64,000 nucleotides of DNA, taken from the NCBI GenBank assembly GCA_028564925.1, contig CM053026.1, forward strand, positions 600,026,498 through 600,090,497. The letters are read 5' to 3'. The stretch is from Lithobates sylvaticus (lineage: Eukaryota; Chordata; Amphibia; Anura; Ranidae). The translations under genes and the position numbers were made by a program. A model generated the notes under the pieces. That model searched no databases and was not told the DNA's origin. It worked only from the letters and a program-made list of their open reading frames with translations. Shown one piece after another: positions 46,230-57,704 of the stretch (positions are counted from its first letter, which is position 1; every line of letters begins with the position of its first letter).

Positions 46230-47162
46230 TTAGAGCTCGTTCACACTATGATGTTATAAATGTTTTCACACAAATTTCAGAAATTTTTCAAACTGTATTT
46301 TATTAGAAAATCTAAGAATCCTGGGTGTCAGTTGTCTGAATCTTGTGTAAAAGCATTAACAAAAGAGACCTTGTGTGTTTTGTTAACACATCTCCCTAAA
46401 ATGAAAGGAGATCCCCTCTTAAGCTCCATACACACGGTCGGATTTTCGCATGGATTCTGTCCTATCGGACAATGTTGTCGAAAAATCCGACCGTGTGTAG
46501 GCACCATCGGACAGTGTACGTCGGATTGTCCGACGGACAAAGTCCTATCTCCTGCTGGATAGATTTTTTGACAACAAGGTCCGATCACACCAAATCCGAT
46601 CGTGTGTATCGTAGTCCGACGGACAAAGTGCTACGCATGCTCAGAAGAAATTCTGTGACGGAAGCGCTCGGTCAGGTAAAACTACCTTTCCTAATCGACA
46701 CAGCACATTCGTCACGCTGCAATACTAAAATGTCTTTAATGCAGCGCATTCTCTTTTTCTTTACAATGCAAGAAGAATGACATGTTTTAGCTGCTCATAT
46801 TCACCCGCACTTCTCCCAAACTTAGTTCTTTATTATTTTTCAGGATTTCTACACTACATGTTTATTTGTTATATTTGTTGGATGATTTGTCATTTTAGTA
46901 TTTTTTTTGGAATACATATTTTCGGATAATTTTTTTTTTTTTTTTTTGAGGGGGGTTGTGTGTCTCAACTTAGCAAAACAACATTATTAACATTTGTATT
47001 TGTTGCTTAAATATACTAGGAGTTTGTTGGTTGTTGGTGCCCCTTGTTAATTATACTTTATGATTAGTGAAATGTACCTGCCTACTCAAAGAAAAACTGT
47101 CATTGTAGAAAAGTAAAACACAATAGGCAAGGATTTTTTCAAATCAAAAAAACCTTTATTTC

Positions 47163-47411
47163 GGTCTCAGCAACAAACCAAAGAGGAACGCAGCGATGAA
47201 GAAACTTGGGGAATTTGCAAAGCCTTGGACCCCCACGGCAACCATCATTTTTGAAGCTTCTAAAATTGGGGGCCTGAGGAGTACCTATCTAAATAATAAG
47301 GGAGTGCAATCTGGTCCTGAAGTCCAAAACATCCGAAACTGCAGCAGATGCCATCTAGGTCCCCAGGCTCTGGTCCTACGAGAGGCTCCATCTTCTCTCA
47401 GACCAGACTGA
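47163..47411 (+). repeat. Antisense MADF segment in copy 2
   Basis: The plus strand reads NKPKRNAAMKKLGEFAK, then GGLRSTY: MADF-like, but opposite in direction to the MADF gene of this copy. It corresponds to 20712-20968 of copy 1, next to the conserved poly(A) signal complement at 47155. Confidence 0.8.
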
Positions 47412-47427
47412 ATCCAGGTCGTCACTC

Positions 47428-48577
47428 TCAGGTCTTCCTTGTACGCTTCCTTCCACGCTGTGGTGCTGGTGGGGTGGCAGAAGGAGGAGGCGGAGCAAGG
47501 TGACTATCGCAAACATGTGTGAGGGGAGTCATCCCCCAGCCATCCCCTCATTTAGGACCTTGAGGATGACATCCTCACACATGCTGCGTTGCCCCGCCTC
47601 CATACCCATCATTTTATTGGCAACCAAGGAGGCAAAGGTCTCCTCGTAGGTGGGTGTGGCATATAGGGAGGCTGAAGCATCTCGGATCAGCTGGAGCGCT
47701 GACTCTCCCACCTCCCCCATCCTTCTCGCCCTTCTGTAGGGAAGGCGGAGGGGAGGGACTTGGGAGACAGTCAGGCTCCTACGCCTACCCCCCTTTTTCA
47801 CTGCCACTAACCCCTGCCTCCTCCTGACTGCCACATTCCACAGCCACCTCCTGGTTGAGGTCTTCCTGTGTATGAAAAAGTGACATAGTTTCAGTTATTT
47901 GTTCATCAAACACACACAATTCTCATCTAGTGACTGTTGCAAAATGTTTACAAATAGAAAACCATACAATTCTCAGCCCTGCAGTTTAGATTCTTGCCCC
48001 AACTGTCTCCAACACTACTGTCTGTTGATATGTCAAACACGTTAGGAACTAAGCAATTGGGGATCCTGAATTAACTGAACATCATTCCTTTTTAACAAAA
48101 ATGGGTACAAAACTACTATACCTGGCTCAAGCTGGGCTCCTCCACCTCTTCCAGACTGGAAGGCCCAGGTTGCTCCTCGGAAGCCTCATCAGGGGTGGCG
48201 TGCATGGAAGGACGCGTGCAAGGAAGAGTCGAGAGTGACTTCCTGACATTAGCCTGGTCTTTGAGAAAATGGAGCCTGTCATAGTACCAGAGCGTGGGGG
48301 CATAGACCTCATCTGCTCCAGCTCCAGATGCTTGGGACTTCCGGACCTTATTGCGCTCCCGGAAATAGGTACTCCTCAGGTTGGCAATTTTTATTCTTAA
48401 GGTCTCCACGGTTGCCGTGGGGAACCTTGGCTTTACAAATGCCACAAGTTTCTTCATGGCTGCGTACCTCTTTGGTCTGTTGCTATAGTCTCTGTGTTTT
48501 GCCTGCCATAATAGGGGCATTTCCCTATATTTATCAATGAAGAGGGGGAGAAAACTCACATGGTTGAAGCCGTCCAT
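47428..48577 (-). pseudogene. MADF-BESS-like gene of Harbinger copy 2
   Basis: Exon 1 (48577-48122) is open for exactly 152 codons, as in copy 1, and keeps the MADF domain (FIDKYREMPLLWQ, NRPKRYAAMKKLVAFVKPRF and LWYYDRLHFLKDQ). Exon 2 (47865-47428) meets a stop about 26 codons in and has a frame change. The BESS-like part (EETFASLVANKMMGMEAGQR) survives out of frame. Exon 1 protein identity to copy 1 is only about 70%, although its last 25 residues are nearly identical. Confidence 0.85.
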
Positions 48578-48888
48578 AATCTCTGCAAGACACAACACCA
48601 CACAAAACACTATAAGTAATGTCAGGCAAAACTCTCCTAATCTTCTCCATAAAGAAGCCTCAAGGTCTAATCAGTCTAGGCTAGTTATGTACCAACGTCA
48701 AATTGTACCTTCGTTATAGCGATCGTCTCGTGCGTGAGCTTTCTCTCCCCTCGTCTCACAGATCATGGCAACGACACAGGCGTGTGACGTTTTATATACA
48801 GTGCGCATGCGTCAAACTCCGCCCGCCCCTGACGATCTTTCTCGTCTATTCCCCACCCCTTCTCTTTACGGCGCAGTGGGGAGAGCAC

Positions 48889-49905
48889 ATGGCGGGGACA
48901 CAGCAGGTGCGGCCGAAATATTGCAGCAACGAGGAGGAGGACGAGGAAAGGCCAGAGGCAGAAACGTCCCGATCCCGGAGCCTGAAATTCAAGGCCTCCA
49001 ATATGTAATTTGGAGAAATGTTGGAGATGGTGGGCATATTAAAGAGGAGCGACTATGATGGGAAGTATGGGCCTTACCTCAACCCCAATGTCCGCAAGGC
49101 CAAGATCATGTCTAAAGTTGTGAGGAGGCTGTACAATCATTTTGGGGTACAACGATCCAAGGAGCAACTGAGGAAACGCTGGTCAGACCTGAAACTGAGG
49201 GAGCCCGATCAGTACAGAAAGATCAAGCGAGTTCTTCAAAAAAGTAAGTAGTTGTGTTTTGTGTTGGATTTCTTGCTTGCATACTGCTCCATGTGTTTGG
49301 ATTTTTACAAAGTTGTACATTAGAAAATGGCCAATTTCATGTTCGTCTGTGCATTCGATCGTACTCAACCTCGATCTTTCTGCCACTGTCATGTTCGTGT
49401 GTGTGTCCATTCGATCGTACTCAACCTCGATCGTTCGGCCATTTATAATACAATGTTTTTTTTTTTTTTTGGGGGGAAATTAAGTTTGTTCTCACTAGAA
49501 ATGTCATCAAGAATGTAAAGCCAATTTATTCGATGTAAAGGAGAGGTCACCCAGTAGCTGATTACCCATCTGGACTCTAGAGCACTAGTGCTGGGACACC
49601 CAAACCCACTTTTTCTTATGCTTTTCTACACATGTGCTACAGTGGATACTAGAGGGGGGTCTCCATCAGACAAACTTCTACCAAAAAGCTACTAAGTTAA
49701 GCACCTTTAAAAAGTGACTACATTCATGTTGTTGTCATTTGTAACTGGCCCAACAAAAATATTGTCCCTCACTTTCAAGCAATGTTTGACATTTCCTATT
49801 TCTGCCCTCAATAGATTGTGTTGCTAAATCTTCCTTTTGTACCTTCTCATAGGGGAGCGAAAACTCGTGACGTCTGAGGAAACCACCAAACCAACACCTC
49901 CCAAA
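48889..49905 (+). pseudogene. Myb/SANT-like gene of Harbinger copy 2
   Basis: Exon 1 is 48889-49243, the same 355 nt as in copy 1, but TAA at 49006 replaces a serine codon. The Myb-like helix block QLRKRWSDLKLRE is intact downstream. Exon 2 starts at 49853 and breaks off near 49905. The rest of exon 2 and exon 3 lie in the deletion. Confidence 0.85.
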
Positions 49906-50082
49906 TGCGGAATGTTTGTAAACAATGTTGTCAATAAACCAGATCTTGTCAGTTTTGGCAAGAAGTTTGTAAACGCACTTGTGAATGTGTTGCAAGTAAA
50001 CTTTTTTAATTTTCTAAATGTGTGGCTTCCTTATTTAAAAACAAAAAAGCATTATGTATGTCAAATGTAAAGGATTTGGGGG

Positions 50083-50205
50083 GCAATGGGTGTGATTTAC
50101 TAAAGGCAAGTCCACTTTGCAATGCAAATTTCTTTTCCAGGGCACTTTTGCACTGCACTTGTAGAGCATAGTGGATTTGACCTATGTAAATGACACCCAC
50201 AGTGA
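50083..50205. mobile_element. Palindromic MITE inside Harbinger copy 2
   Basis: It is the counterpart of 17095-17211 at the same place in the element (GGTGTGATTTACTAAAGGC...GTAAATGACACCC). Confidence 0.65.
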
Positions 50206-50512
50206 TTTGTTTGAAAACACGTAGCACACCATTTTTGTGAATACACACATTTCTGTCATGGTGAGGAAAAGGAGTATTTTGGGTGTCAGTTATGCACTAG
50301 AAACCTTCTCTAGACCAAAGATTATGTATCAAACACACAACATGAGAAGAATCTTTTTGGGGAAGAAGAGACTGTTACATCCTTTTGCCCAGAAAGTGCA
50401 TTCCCACTGTCGAAGCTAAAGGGAAAAAATTTCAAGGTCAAATAAACAATAATACGGAAATGACAAGAAATCCTAGGTTGGTTTAAAAAAGAGATTTATT
50501 AAAAAATGCCTC

Positions 50513-52669
50513 TCACACATCGTCAGGGAGAGCAATGGCCCCCCTACCCACAAAGTAGTCCATATATTGCTCGCGGACCGCACGGGCATTTAGAGGGGGC
50601 AAGCCTGGACGTGCCGCTTGAAGGGCTGTGAGGTCAGCATTTGGAGGGCCCTCCACATCTGGGCCAACGGGCACCACGTAGTTGCTGTTGTGTCATTTTA
50701 AAAAGTTGTGCAATATGCAACAGGCAAGAACTATGTGGTTGAGTTTGTATTCCGCCAAGTTAATAGCCGTCAAGAACAGGCGGAAGCGGCTGGCCAGGAT
50801 GCCAAAGGTGTTCTCCACCACTCTTCGGGCTCTGGACAGCCTGTAGTTGAAGACCCTCTGGTCTGGGGTGAGGGTCCTCATCAGGAAGGGCCTCATCAGA
50901 TGGGGAGTCAACGCAAACGCTTCATCTGCGACAAAGACGAAGGGGAGTCCTTCAGCATTCTCCTCTGGAGGTGGCAAGCACAGACTGTGGAGATGCCAGT
51001 AGAACTCCGTGTGCGCAATGGCACCACCATCCGAGATCCGGCCGTTCATCCCCACGTCCACATACATAAACTCATATGTCGCCGACACCACCGCCAACAT
51101 CACTACACTATTAAACCCCTTATAATTATAATAGTAGGACCCCGAGTTGGGCGGTGGGACGATGCGGACGTGTTCCCCATCAATTGCCCCTCCGCAGTTA
51201 GGAAAGTCCCAACGGCTGGCAAAGTGGGAGGCCACAGTCTGCCATTCCTGTGGCGTGGAAGGGAACTGTGGAGTGAAACAAGAAAAAATAATTAGTCACT
51301 TTGCAGATAATCATTGCAAGCAGATTAGACACTAAACATCTTGGAACAAGAGCATACTTTAACATTTTAGGCTGGAAAGTATTTGCACAGAAAAGTAGAG
51401 GGTCCCCTTCGCAGATGACTCACCCCCCATCAATAACCCCACTTCTGATGGGCCATTGCCAATAACTAGGGTTTTGGGGGGGGGGGGGTTGGACAGGTAA
51501 CCCTCTGCACTTCATTGATTGCCAAATGGCTCAATAATGTGTGCTAGTTTGGCCAGCACTCTGTACTTAACACTATTGGCAGCCCACAGGAAAGATAAAA
51601 GAACATTTCAAACACCCCCCCCCCCCCCCAAAAAAAAGAAAAGCACATTGTGACATTCTGAAATTACCAAGCAAGCTAATAGGAGGAAAGAACACAAAAA
51701 AAGAGGAACTGGAAAGTATGGAGCCAGCCCCTTGCACTACATGCTATGCTGAATTCATCCCTAAAGATGCCCACTATAAAGAGGTAGGTATATAGTGTGT
51801 ATTGACCTTTGGGAAAGCCAGCAGATAGAGGATTGGTACCATCTGACAGAGCAGTTGGGGGAGGGGGTTCCTAATGAGTTCCCCCCCCCCCCCCCCCACC
51901 AAAAAAAAAAAAAAGGGGCACTACATGAAGTAAAACACACAGCAAACATTTGTGCATATTTTAGGGGGTGTTTGGGGGAAAACAATACTATGCAGCAGAC
52001 AAAATACATTGCTTAAGTGACTAGGCCATAGGTGTCTATTGGGCCAGAAGAGCATGCTGGGGAGGTAAGTGAAGGGAAAAATGCATGAAGGAGAAAAGGG
52101 GCACAGCATATTAGAGCATATTGCAATCATGGTAATTAGGGAAGGAGGTCAAAAATAGAAGACATTAGCAAACAGAGCATACATAGAAGGGAATAGTAAA
52201 GTAGAAATGTTACCTTAATATAGTCCTCCTGCAGGACCTCGATGATGGCAGAACAGGTCTCTGGAATAATGATTCCCAGGGCCTGGGGAGAGATACCTGA
52301 AGAGAACTTCAAATCCTGAAGGCTTCTCCCTGTCGCCAAGTACCTCAACGTAGCAACAAGCCTCTGCTCCGGAGTGATGGCTTGTCTCATGCAGGTATCC
52401 TGCCGGCTGATAAAAGGGGTCAGCAAAGCCAAAAGACGGTGAAACACGGGGTCCGTCATCCGGAGAAAGTTCCTGAAATCATCAGGATTATTCTCCCGGA
52501 TCTCACGAAGCAAAGGCATGTGCGAGAACTGATCATGCTGAAGCAACCAATTCTTGGTCCACATACTCCTCGTCACTCTGTTCATGGACAGGTCTTGGGT
52601 CAAAGCTAAAAGCCCGACACCAATTCCGCGTACAGCACAAACTCGGCGACGAGTATGTACGGGAAACAT
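50513..52669 (-). pseudogene. Harbinger transposase of copy 2, premature stop
   Basis: Exon 1 (52669-52214) is open, 152 codons, about 95% identical to copy 1. Exon 2 (51265-50513) has a TGA at 50693-50695 where copy 1 has AGA, removing the last about 65 residues. It also has a short in-frame loss near QSGS, and Lys to Glu next to the first catalytic Asp (DGEHV for DGKHV). The other two catalytic residues are kept (VADEAF and VVENTFGIL). Confidence 0.9.
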
Positions 52670-53179
52670 CGCTCACAAACGGTCGGCTGGTCAGAACGGA
52701 CAAACAGAAAGCACCGATTAAACAGCAAGGCCTGAAAGAACGAAATGAATACCAGAAACGAGCAGACAATAAGCAGTGAAAATCAAAGCGTCCTATATCA
52801 AGATATAGGTCGCAATGACCAACAAATGCGAACTGACTACACACACTAATAAACAGATACGCACGACAAGCACAAACTGAAGAGCAGTAACGATCTGAGT
52901 CAGAAAACGGAGAAGCGTGAATCGTAAGTCCCCAAACTTCGACTAACTCGCGATAAACACGGGATCAGCAGAAGGAGCCCAACGGGTGCCTGACGTGGTG
53001 CTGAACTTCCCTTTTCTAGTCTCATGGAAGACGACTTACGTCACGACGTTCTTGCAGACCGGAAATTCCGACAACGTTGTCCGACCGTGTGTACGCAACA
53101 CCAACATCGGACAAAGTACGACGGACAGGATCCGGCCGACCTGGTCCTCGGATAATCCACGCGTGTGTATGGCGCTTAA

Positions 53180-53490
53180 GACAGCTGCACCCTAATATAT
53201 AAAAAAAAAAGTTTCAGTTAATGATATGGTTTAATTTACAGAATGTGGTAAGTCATGACAGCAATTTAGGATTTCAATTTTTTTGAATTAAAGATGATAT
53301 TTAAATAACCTCTGCTGATTCATGCCATTAAACACATTACCATTGATTTTGTACATTATTTATTTTTATGGTTCATTCATTTTTGTTAACATTTTGGTAA
53401 TGCAGACATGATCAAAGTTAAGTTACAGCTTGTAGAAAGCGTGTTTACATTCACAGTTCCTGGCATCAAATAATCTGCCATGTCTTGTAC
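53180..53490. other. AT-rich, nothing recognised
   Basis: No supported feature. Confidence 0.4.
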
Positions 53491-53497
53491 ATATTGT

Positions 53498-53869
53498 CAG
53501 GGCCAGATTAACATATAGGCTATTAGAGCTGCAGCTCCAGGCCCCTTTCTTAAGATAGGCCCAGTCCAATGGTGTGAGTCACTAATGCTGCCCAACCCTG
53601 CTCTGTGTGCACTGTAAAAATTATTATTATTTAAAATTATTATTATTATTATACACGATTTATATAGCACCAACAGTTTACGCAGCACTTTACAATGTAT
53701 AGGGGGGACAACACAATTACAGTACAGTTTAATACAAAAGGTACAGGAGGGCCCTGCTCGTAGAGCTTACATTCTAAAGGGAGGGGGTGGTACAAAAGGT
53801 AATAGCTGCAGAGAATGATTTGATGATTGATATCAGCATCAGGCTCATGATGCTCTTAATCCAGCCCTC
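53498..53869. mobile_element. hAT element with CAGGGCCAGATTAA ends
   Basis: CAGGGCCAGATTAACATA and TTAATCCAGCCCTC are inverses, and flanking 8-mers CATATTGT and CATACTGT match at 7 of 8. A second dispersed repeat (ATTATTATTATAC, then GCAGCACTTTACAATG) occupies about 53617-53800 inside it. Confidence 0.75.
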
Positions 53870-55886
53870 CATACTGTAGTTTTATATGTAATAGTAGAGC
53901 AAGCATCTCAATTATAATGTGAATATTTCACTCAACATGAAAATTAAAGGTGGGGGTGTTAAGATAGGCTGGGCGTAGGGAGGAGTTTAGGATTTGTTTT
54001 ATATTCATCTCAAAGGTGTACAGTGCCTTAAAAAAGTATTCATATCCCTTGACATTTTTCACATTTTGTCTTGTTACAACCAAAAATGTAAATGTATTTT
54101 ATTGGGATTTTATGTGACAGACCAACACATCGTGGCACATAATTGTACAGTGGAAGAAAAATTATAAATGGTTTTAAAAATATTTTACAAATAAACATCT
54201 GAAAAGTGTGGCGTGCATTTTTATTCAGCTCCCCTGAGTCAATACTTTGTAGAACCACCTTTCGCTGCAATTACAGCTGCAAGTCTTTTTGGGTATGTCT
54301 CCACCAGCTTTTCACATCTAGAGAGTAAAATTTTTGCCCATTCTTCTTTGCAAAATAGTTCAAGCTCTGTCAGATTGGATGGAGAGCATCTGTAAACAGC
54401 AATTTTCAAGTCTTGCCACAGATTCTAAATTGGATTTATGTCTGGACTTTGACTGGGCCATTCTAACACAAGAATATGCTTTAATCTAAACCATTCCATT
54501 GTAGATGTGGCAGTATGTTTAGGGTCATTGTCCTGCTGGAAGGTGAATCTCCGCCCCAGTTTCAAGTCTTTTGCAGACTCTAACAGGTTTTTCTTCTAAG
54601 ATTGCCCGGTGTTTGGCTCCATCCAGGGCCGGCGCTAGCAATAGGCAGATCAGGCAGCTACCTAGGGCGCCAGGGTAGGGTGGCAGAAAAATCCAAATCT
54701 CCAGCCACTCGCTGGGGATTTGTATTTTTAAAATACCTGTCTGTCCCTCCAGTAGGCAAACATAGAAGAGAGGGCGCATCATGGAAGCTTTAGTTTGCCT
54801 CCGGGGAATGGGATGCAGAGCCATGGAAGGGATCCCGATGGCTAGTGAGCAGAGGAGAGGCGGGACTTGCCATTGCCGGCTCTCCCAGAGGGGGTGTTCC
54901 CTGTACTGGCTGGACACGGGGCTCCCCGCTTTGTGTGCTCCCTGCTGTCTCGGTCCCGTCCTGTCCTCAGGTAAGGGGGGAGGGGGGTAGCCAGCTATAG
55001 ATGGGGCAAGTGTCGTACCCTTTTTGTATCACTGTTGTGTTTTATGGTCAGGCAATGCACTGACACCTTTGCAGCCATTGTGCTATATGCTGGGTGTTCA
55101 GTGTGCCCCTGTACCTTTAAGAAGGGGTGGCTCCCCTTCAGTCAACCTGCTCTCACCTATCCATCAGAATGCATGTGCCTCCACTGTGGGGACACTTATA
55201 AGTTAGTGTTAGGTACCACAGATACCAGGGTGCCTTGACGAGGCTCTGTGGCTTACGCATGCATTTGCAAATGTGTGCAGACTAAAGCCCTGCTTTTAAC
55301 GCATACTGTTAGACAGGTTTACTTGGTTGTCTGTGGGCTGGTCGGTAAATTAAGCTTGTTTTTTTCCTTTGATTTATCCTTGGTCTTGTTTATAACTGTT
55401 GTTAGCCCTCCAATGCTTCTTACTGATAGCCAGCTATAGATGGGGGCAAGTGGCATACCCTTTTTGTAATACTGTAGAAGGGGACTTTTTTTTCTATTTC
55501 AGGCACCTGCGGTCTTACACTATCCTGGCCGGCCGCTTTTGTTGAGATAGAAGTCTCGGTGCTCTTAGTCCCTGCTGCCTGCCTGGTGAAGTAATTCCAC
55601 TTTCCCTGCCCACTGCCTAATTCCTGCAGCAAGTAAGTGCTGAGGAAATTAGGCAGAAGAAGAGGACTGGCAGGCTGGGGACAGCTGGCTGGAACTGGAA
55701 GTGATCAGTGCAGGCAGAGGCAGCAGAGTCGATGTGATGTCCATCTAGCAGCTCAGGAGCCCGCCAAGCAGTGCACACAGAGGGATTGCCAGCAACAGCA
55801 GAAGTCACAGGAAAGGTACAGTCGTGACAGCACACACCTTTCTTCATGTCCTGACCAATATACAGCAGGGAGCAGCCAAATGTGAT

Positions 55887-55965
55887 CATCATTATCATCA
55901 TGATCATAATGACACAATACAAATGCTTTGTGATAATCATGATGATGATAATGATGATGATCATT
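55887..55965. repeat. ATC/GAT trinucleotide hairpin
   Basis: GATCATCATTATCATCATGA pairs with ATCATGATGATGATAATGAT around a spacer of about 25 nt. Confidence 0.8.
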
Positions 55966-56081
55966 AAAGGAAGGAAGGACAGTGAAATGCATTCTCAAGC
56001 TAGCCATAGATAGTTCAAATCTTGAACGGTTCAGCAGGTTCCACCTGAGATTCAAAACATCTATGAGCAGGCTGATTGTAC

Positions 56082-56455
56082 CCTAACCTGATTGTACCCT
56101 AACCTGTCTGTATACTGCCCTAGCCTGTCCGCATACTTCCCTAGCCTGTCCGTATACTGCCCTAGCCTGTCTATATACTGCCCTAGCCTGTCCATATACT
56201 GCCTTAGCCTGTCCATATACTGCCCTAGCCTGTCCATATACTGCCCTAGCCTGTCCATATACTGCCCTAGCCTGTCAATATACTACCCTAGCCTGTCAAT
56301 ATACTACCCTAACCTGTCTATATACTACCCTAACCTGTGTATATACTACCCTAGCCTGACCATATACTACACTAGCCTGTTCATATACTACCCTAGCCTG
56401 TCCATATACTACCCTAGCCTGTATATATACTACCCTAGCCTGTCCATATACCTGT
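56082..56455. repeat. 21-bp minisatellite, about 18 units
   Basis: The unit CCTGTCCATATACTGCCCTAG varies mainly at two or three positions. Because the period is a multiple of three, repetitive open frames arise on both strands. Confidence 0.9.
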
Positions 56456-57704
56456 GAACCACAGCTGGCATGAGGAAGCAAGCCAGGGCTGCCTCTATTT
56501 GTCTTCAGGCCGGGTCCAGAGGCGCAGGTGCAGGCCTGCGAACCACAGCTAAATAAATAGGTGGAGAGGCACCACAAATCTCCACACTGCCACCTCCACC
56601 ATATACATGGACATGGCAAAGGGGGTGGAGTCAGGGGCGAAGCAAAGGGGCGGCAAAATGAGGTTTTGCCTAGGGTGTTAAAAATCCTTGCACCAGCCCT
56701 GCATCCATCTCCCCATCAACTCTGACCAGCATCCCTGTCTCTGCTGAAGAAAAGCATCCCCACAACATGATGCTGTGACCACCATGTTTCACAGTGGGGA
56801 TGGTGTGTTCAGGGAGATGTGCAGTATTTGTTTTCCGCCACACATAACGCTTTGCTTTTAGGCAAAAAAGTTCAATTTTGATCTCATCTAAACAGAGCAC
56901 CTTCTTCCACATGTTTGCTGTGCCCCCACATGGCTTCTTGCAAACTGAAAATGAGACTTCGTATGGCTTTCTTTCAACAATGGCTTTTTTTTTGCCAATC
57001 ATCCATAAAGGCCAGATTTGTGGAGACACGACTAATAGTTGTCCTGTGGACAGATTCTCCCACCTGAGCTGTGGATCACTGCAGCTCCTCCAGAGTTACC
57101 ATGGGCCTCTTTGCTGCTTCTCTGATTAATGCTGTCCTTGCCTGGCCTGTCAGTTTAGTTGGACGGCCATGTCTTGGTAGGTTTCTCGTTGTACCATACT
57201 CTTTCCAATTTTGGATGATGGATTGAACAATGCGCCATGAGATGTTCAAAGTTTGGGATACTTTTTTATAATCTAACTATGCTTTAAACTTCTCCCTGAC
57301 CTGTCTGGTGTGTTCCTTGGCCTTCACGATGCTGTTTGTTCACTAAGGTTCCCTAACAAACCTCTGAGGGCTTCACAGAACAGCTGTTTTTCTACTGAGA
57401 TTAAATTACACACAGGTGGTCTCTATTTCCTAATTAGGTGACTTCTGAAGGCAATTGGTTCCACTAGATTTTAGTTAGGGGTATCAGAGTAAAGGGGGCG
57501 AAATACAAATGCACGTCACACTTTTCAGATATTTATTTGTAGAAAATGTTGAAAACCATTTATCAATTTCCTTCCTCTTCACAATTATGTGCCACTTTGT
57601 GTTGATCTATCACATAAAATCCCAATAAAATACATTTACGTTTTTGGTTGTAACATGACAAAATGTGGAAAATTTCAAGGGGTGTGAATTTTCAAGGCAC
57701 TGTA

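Larger units (their letters stand above)
46422..53176 (-). mobile_element. Three-gene PIF/Harbinger transposon, copy 2, inverted and damaged
   Basis: The ends AGCTCCATACACACGGTCGG and GTGTGTATGGCGCT sit between TTA and TAA. Gene order is the reverse complement of copy 1. At 6,755 bp it is about 870 bp shorter, mostly from a deletion of about 0.8 kb in the Myb gene (copy 1 positions about 17390-18191). All three genes carry disabling changes, so it could move only with proteins supplied from elsewhere. Confidence 0.92.
54624..56701. mobile_element. hAT element with CAGGGCCGG ends, inside Tc1
   Basis: It starts CAGGGCCGGCGCTAG and ends TTGCACCAGCCCTG. The flanking 8-mers GCTCCATC and CATCCATC agree at 6 of 8. 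The interior is non-coding, and near both ends it shares blocks with 63072 (CTAGGGCGCCA, and GCCTAGGGTGT before AAAAATCCTT). It also holds a hairpin at 55887-55965 and a minisatellite. Confidence 0.75.
54239..57330 (-). pseudogene. Tc1-like transposase, decayed and split
   Basis: Minus-strand translation from about 57330 is homologous to vertebrate Tc1 transposases. The presumed ATG is changed to GTG. Central blocks such as ANMWKKVLCLDEIKIELF and HGGHSIMLWGCFSSA (DDE core) end at the hAT insertion. The C-terminal third resumes at 54623 ([13 protein letters not shown]) and ends near 54239 (GGSTKY). Several stops and frameshifts are present. Confidence 0.85.
54021..57702 (-). mobile_element. 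Tc1-like element interrupted by a hAT element
   Basis: The ends CAGTGCCTTAAAAAAGTATT and TTTTCAAGGCACTG lie between TA dinucleotides. Without the 2,078-bp hAT insert the element is 1.6 kb, the normal Tc1 length. The long subterminal repeats are also present (for example AAAAGTGTGGCGTGCATTT near 54200 and its partner near 57520). Confidence 0.9.

Noticed and set aside
55617-55964. 115-codon frame with isoleucine/methionine runs
   Set aside because: It is produced by the ATC/GAT hairpin inside a non-coding hAT element.
56092-56457. 121-codon frame of repeated YCPSLSI units
   Set aside because: A 21-bp minisatellite keeps frame by its period. There is no start context or domain.
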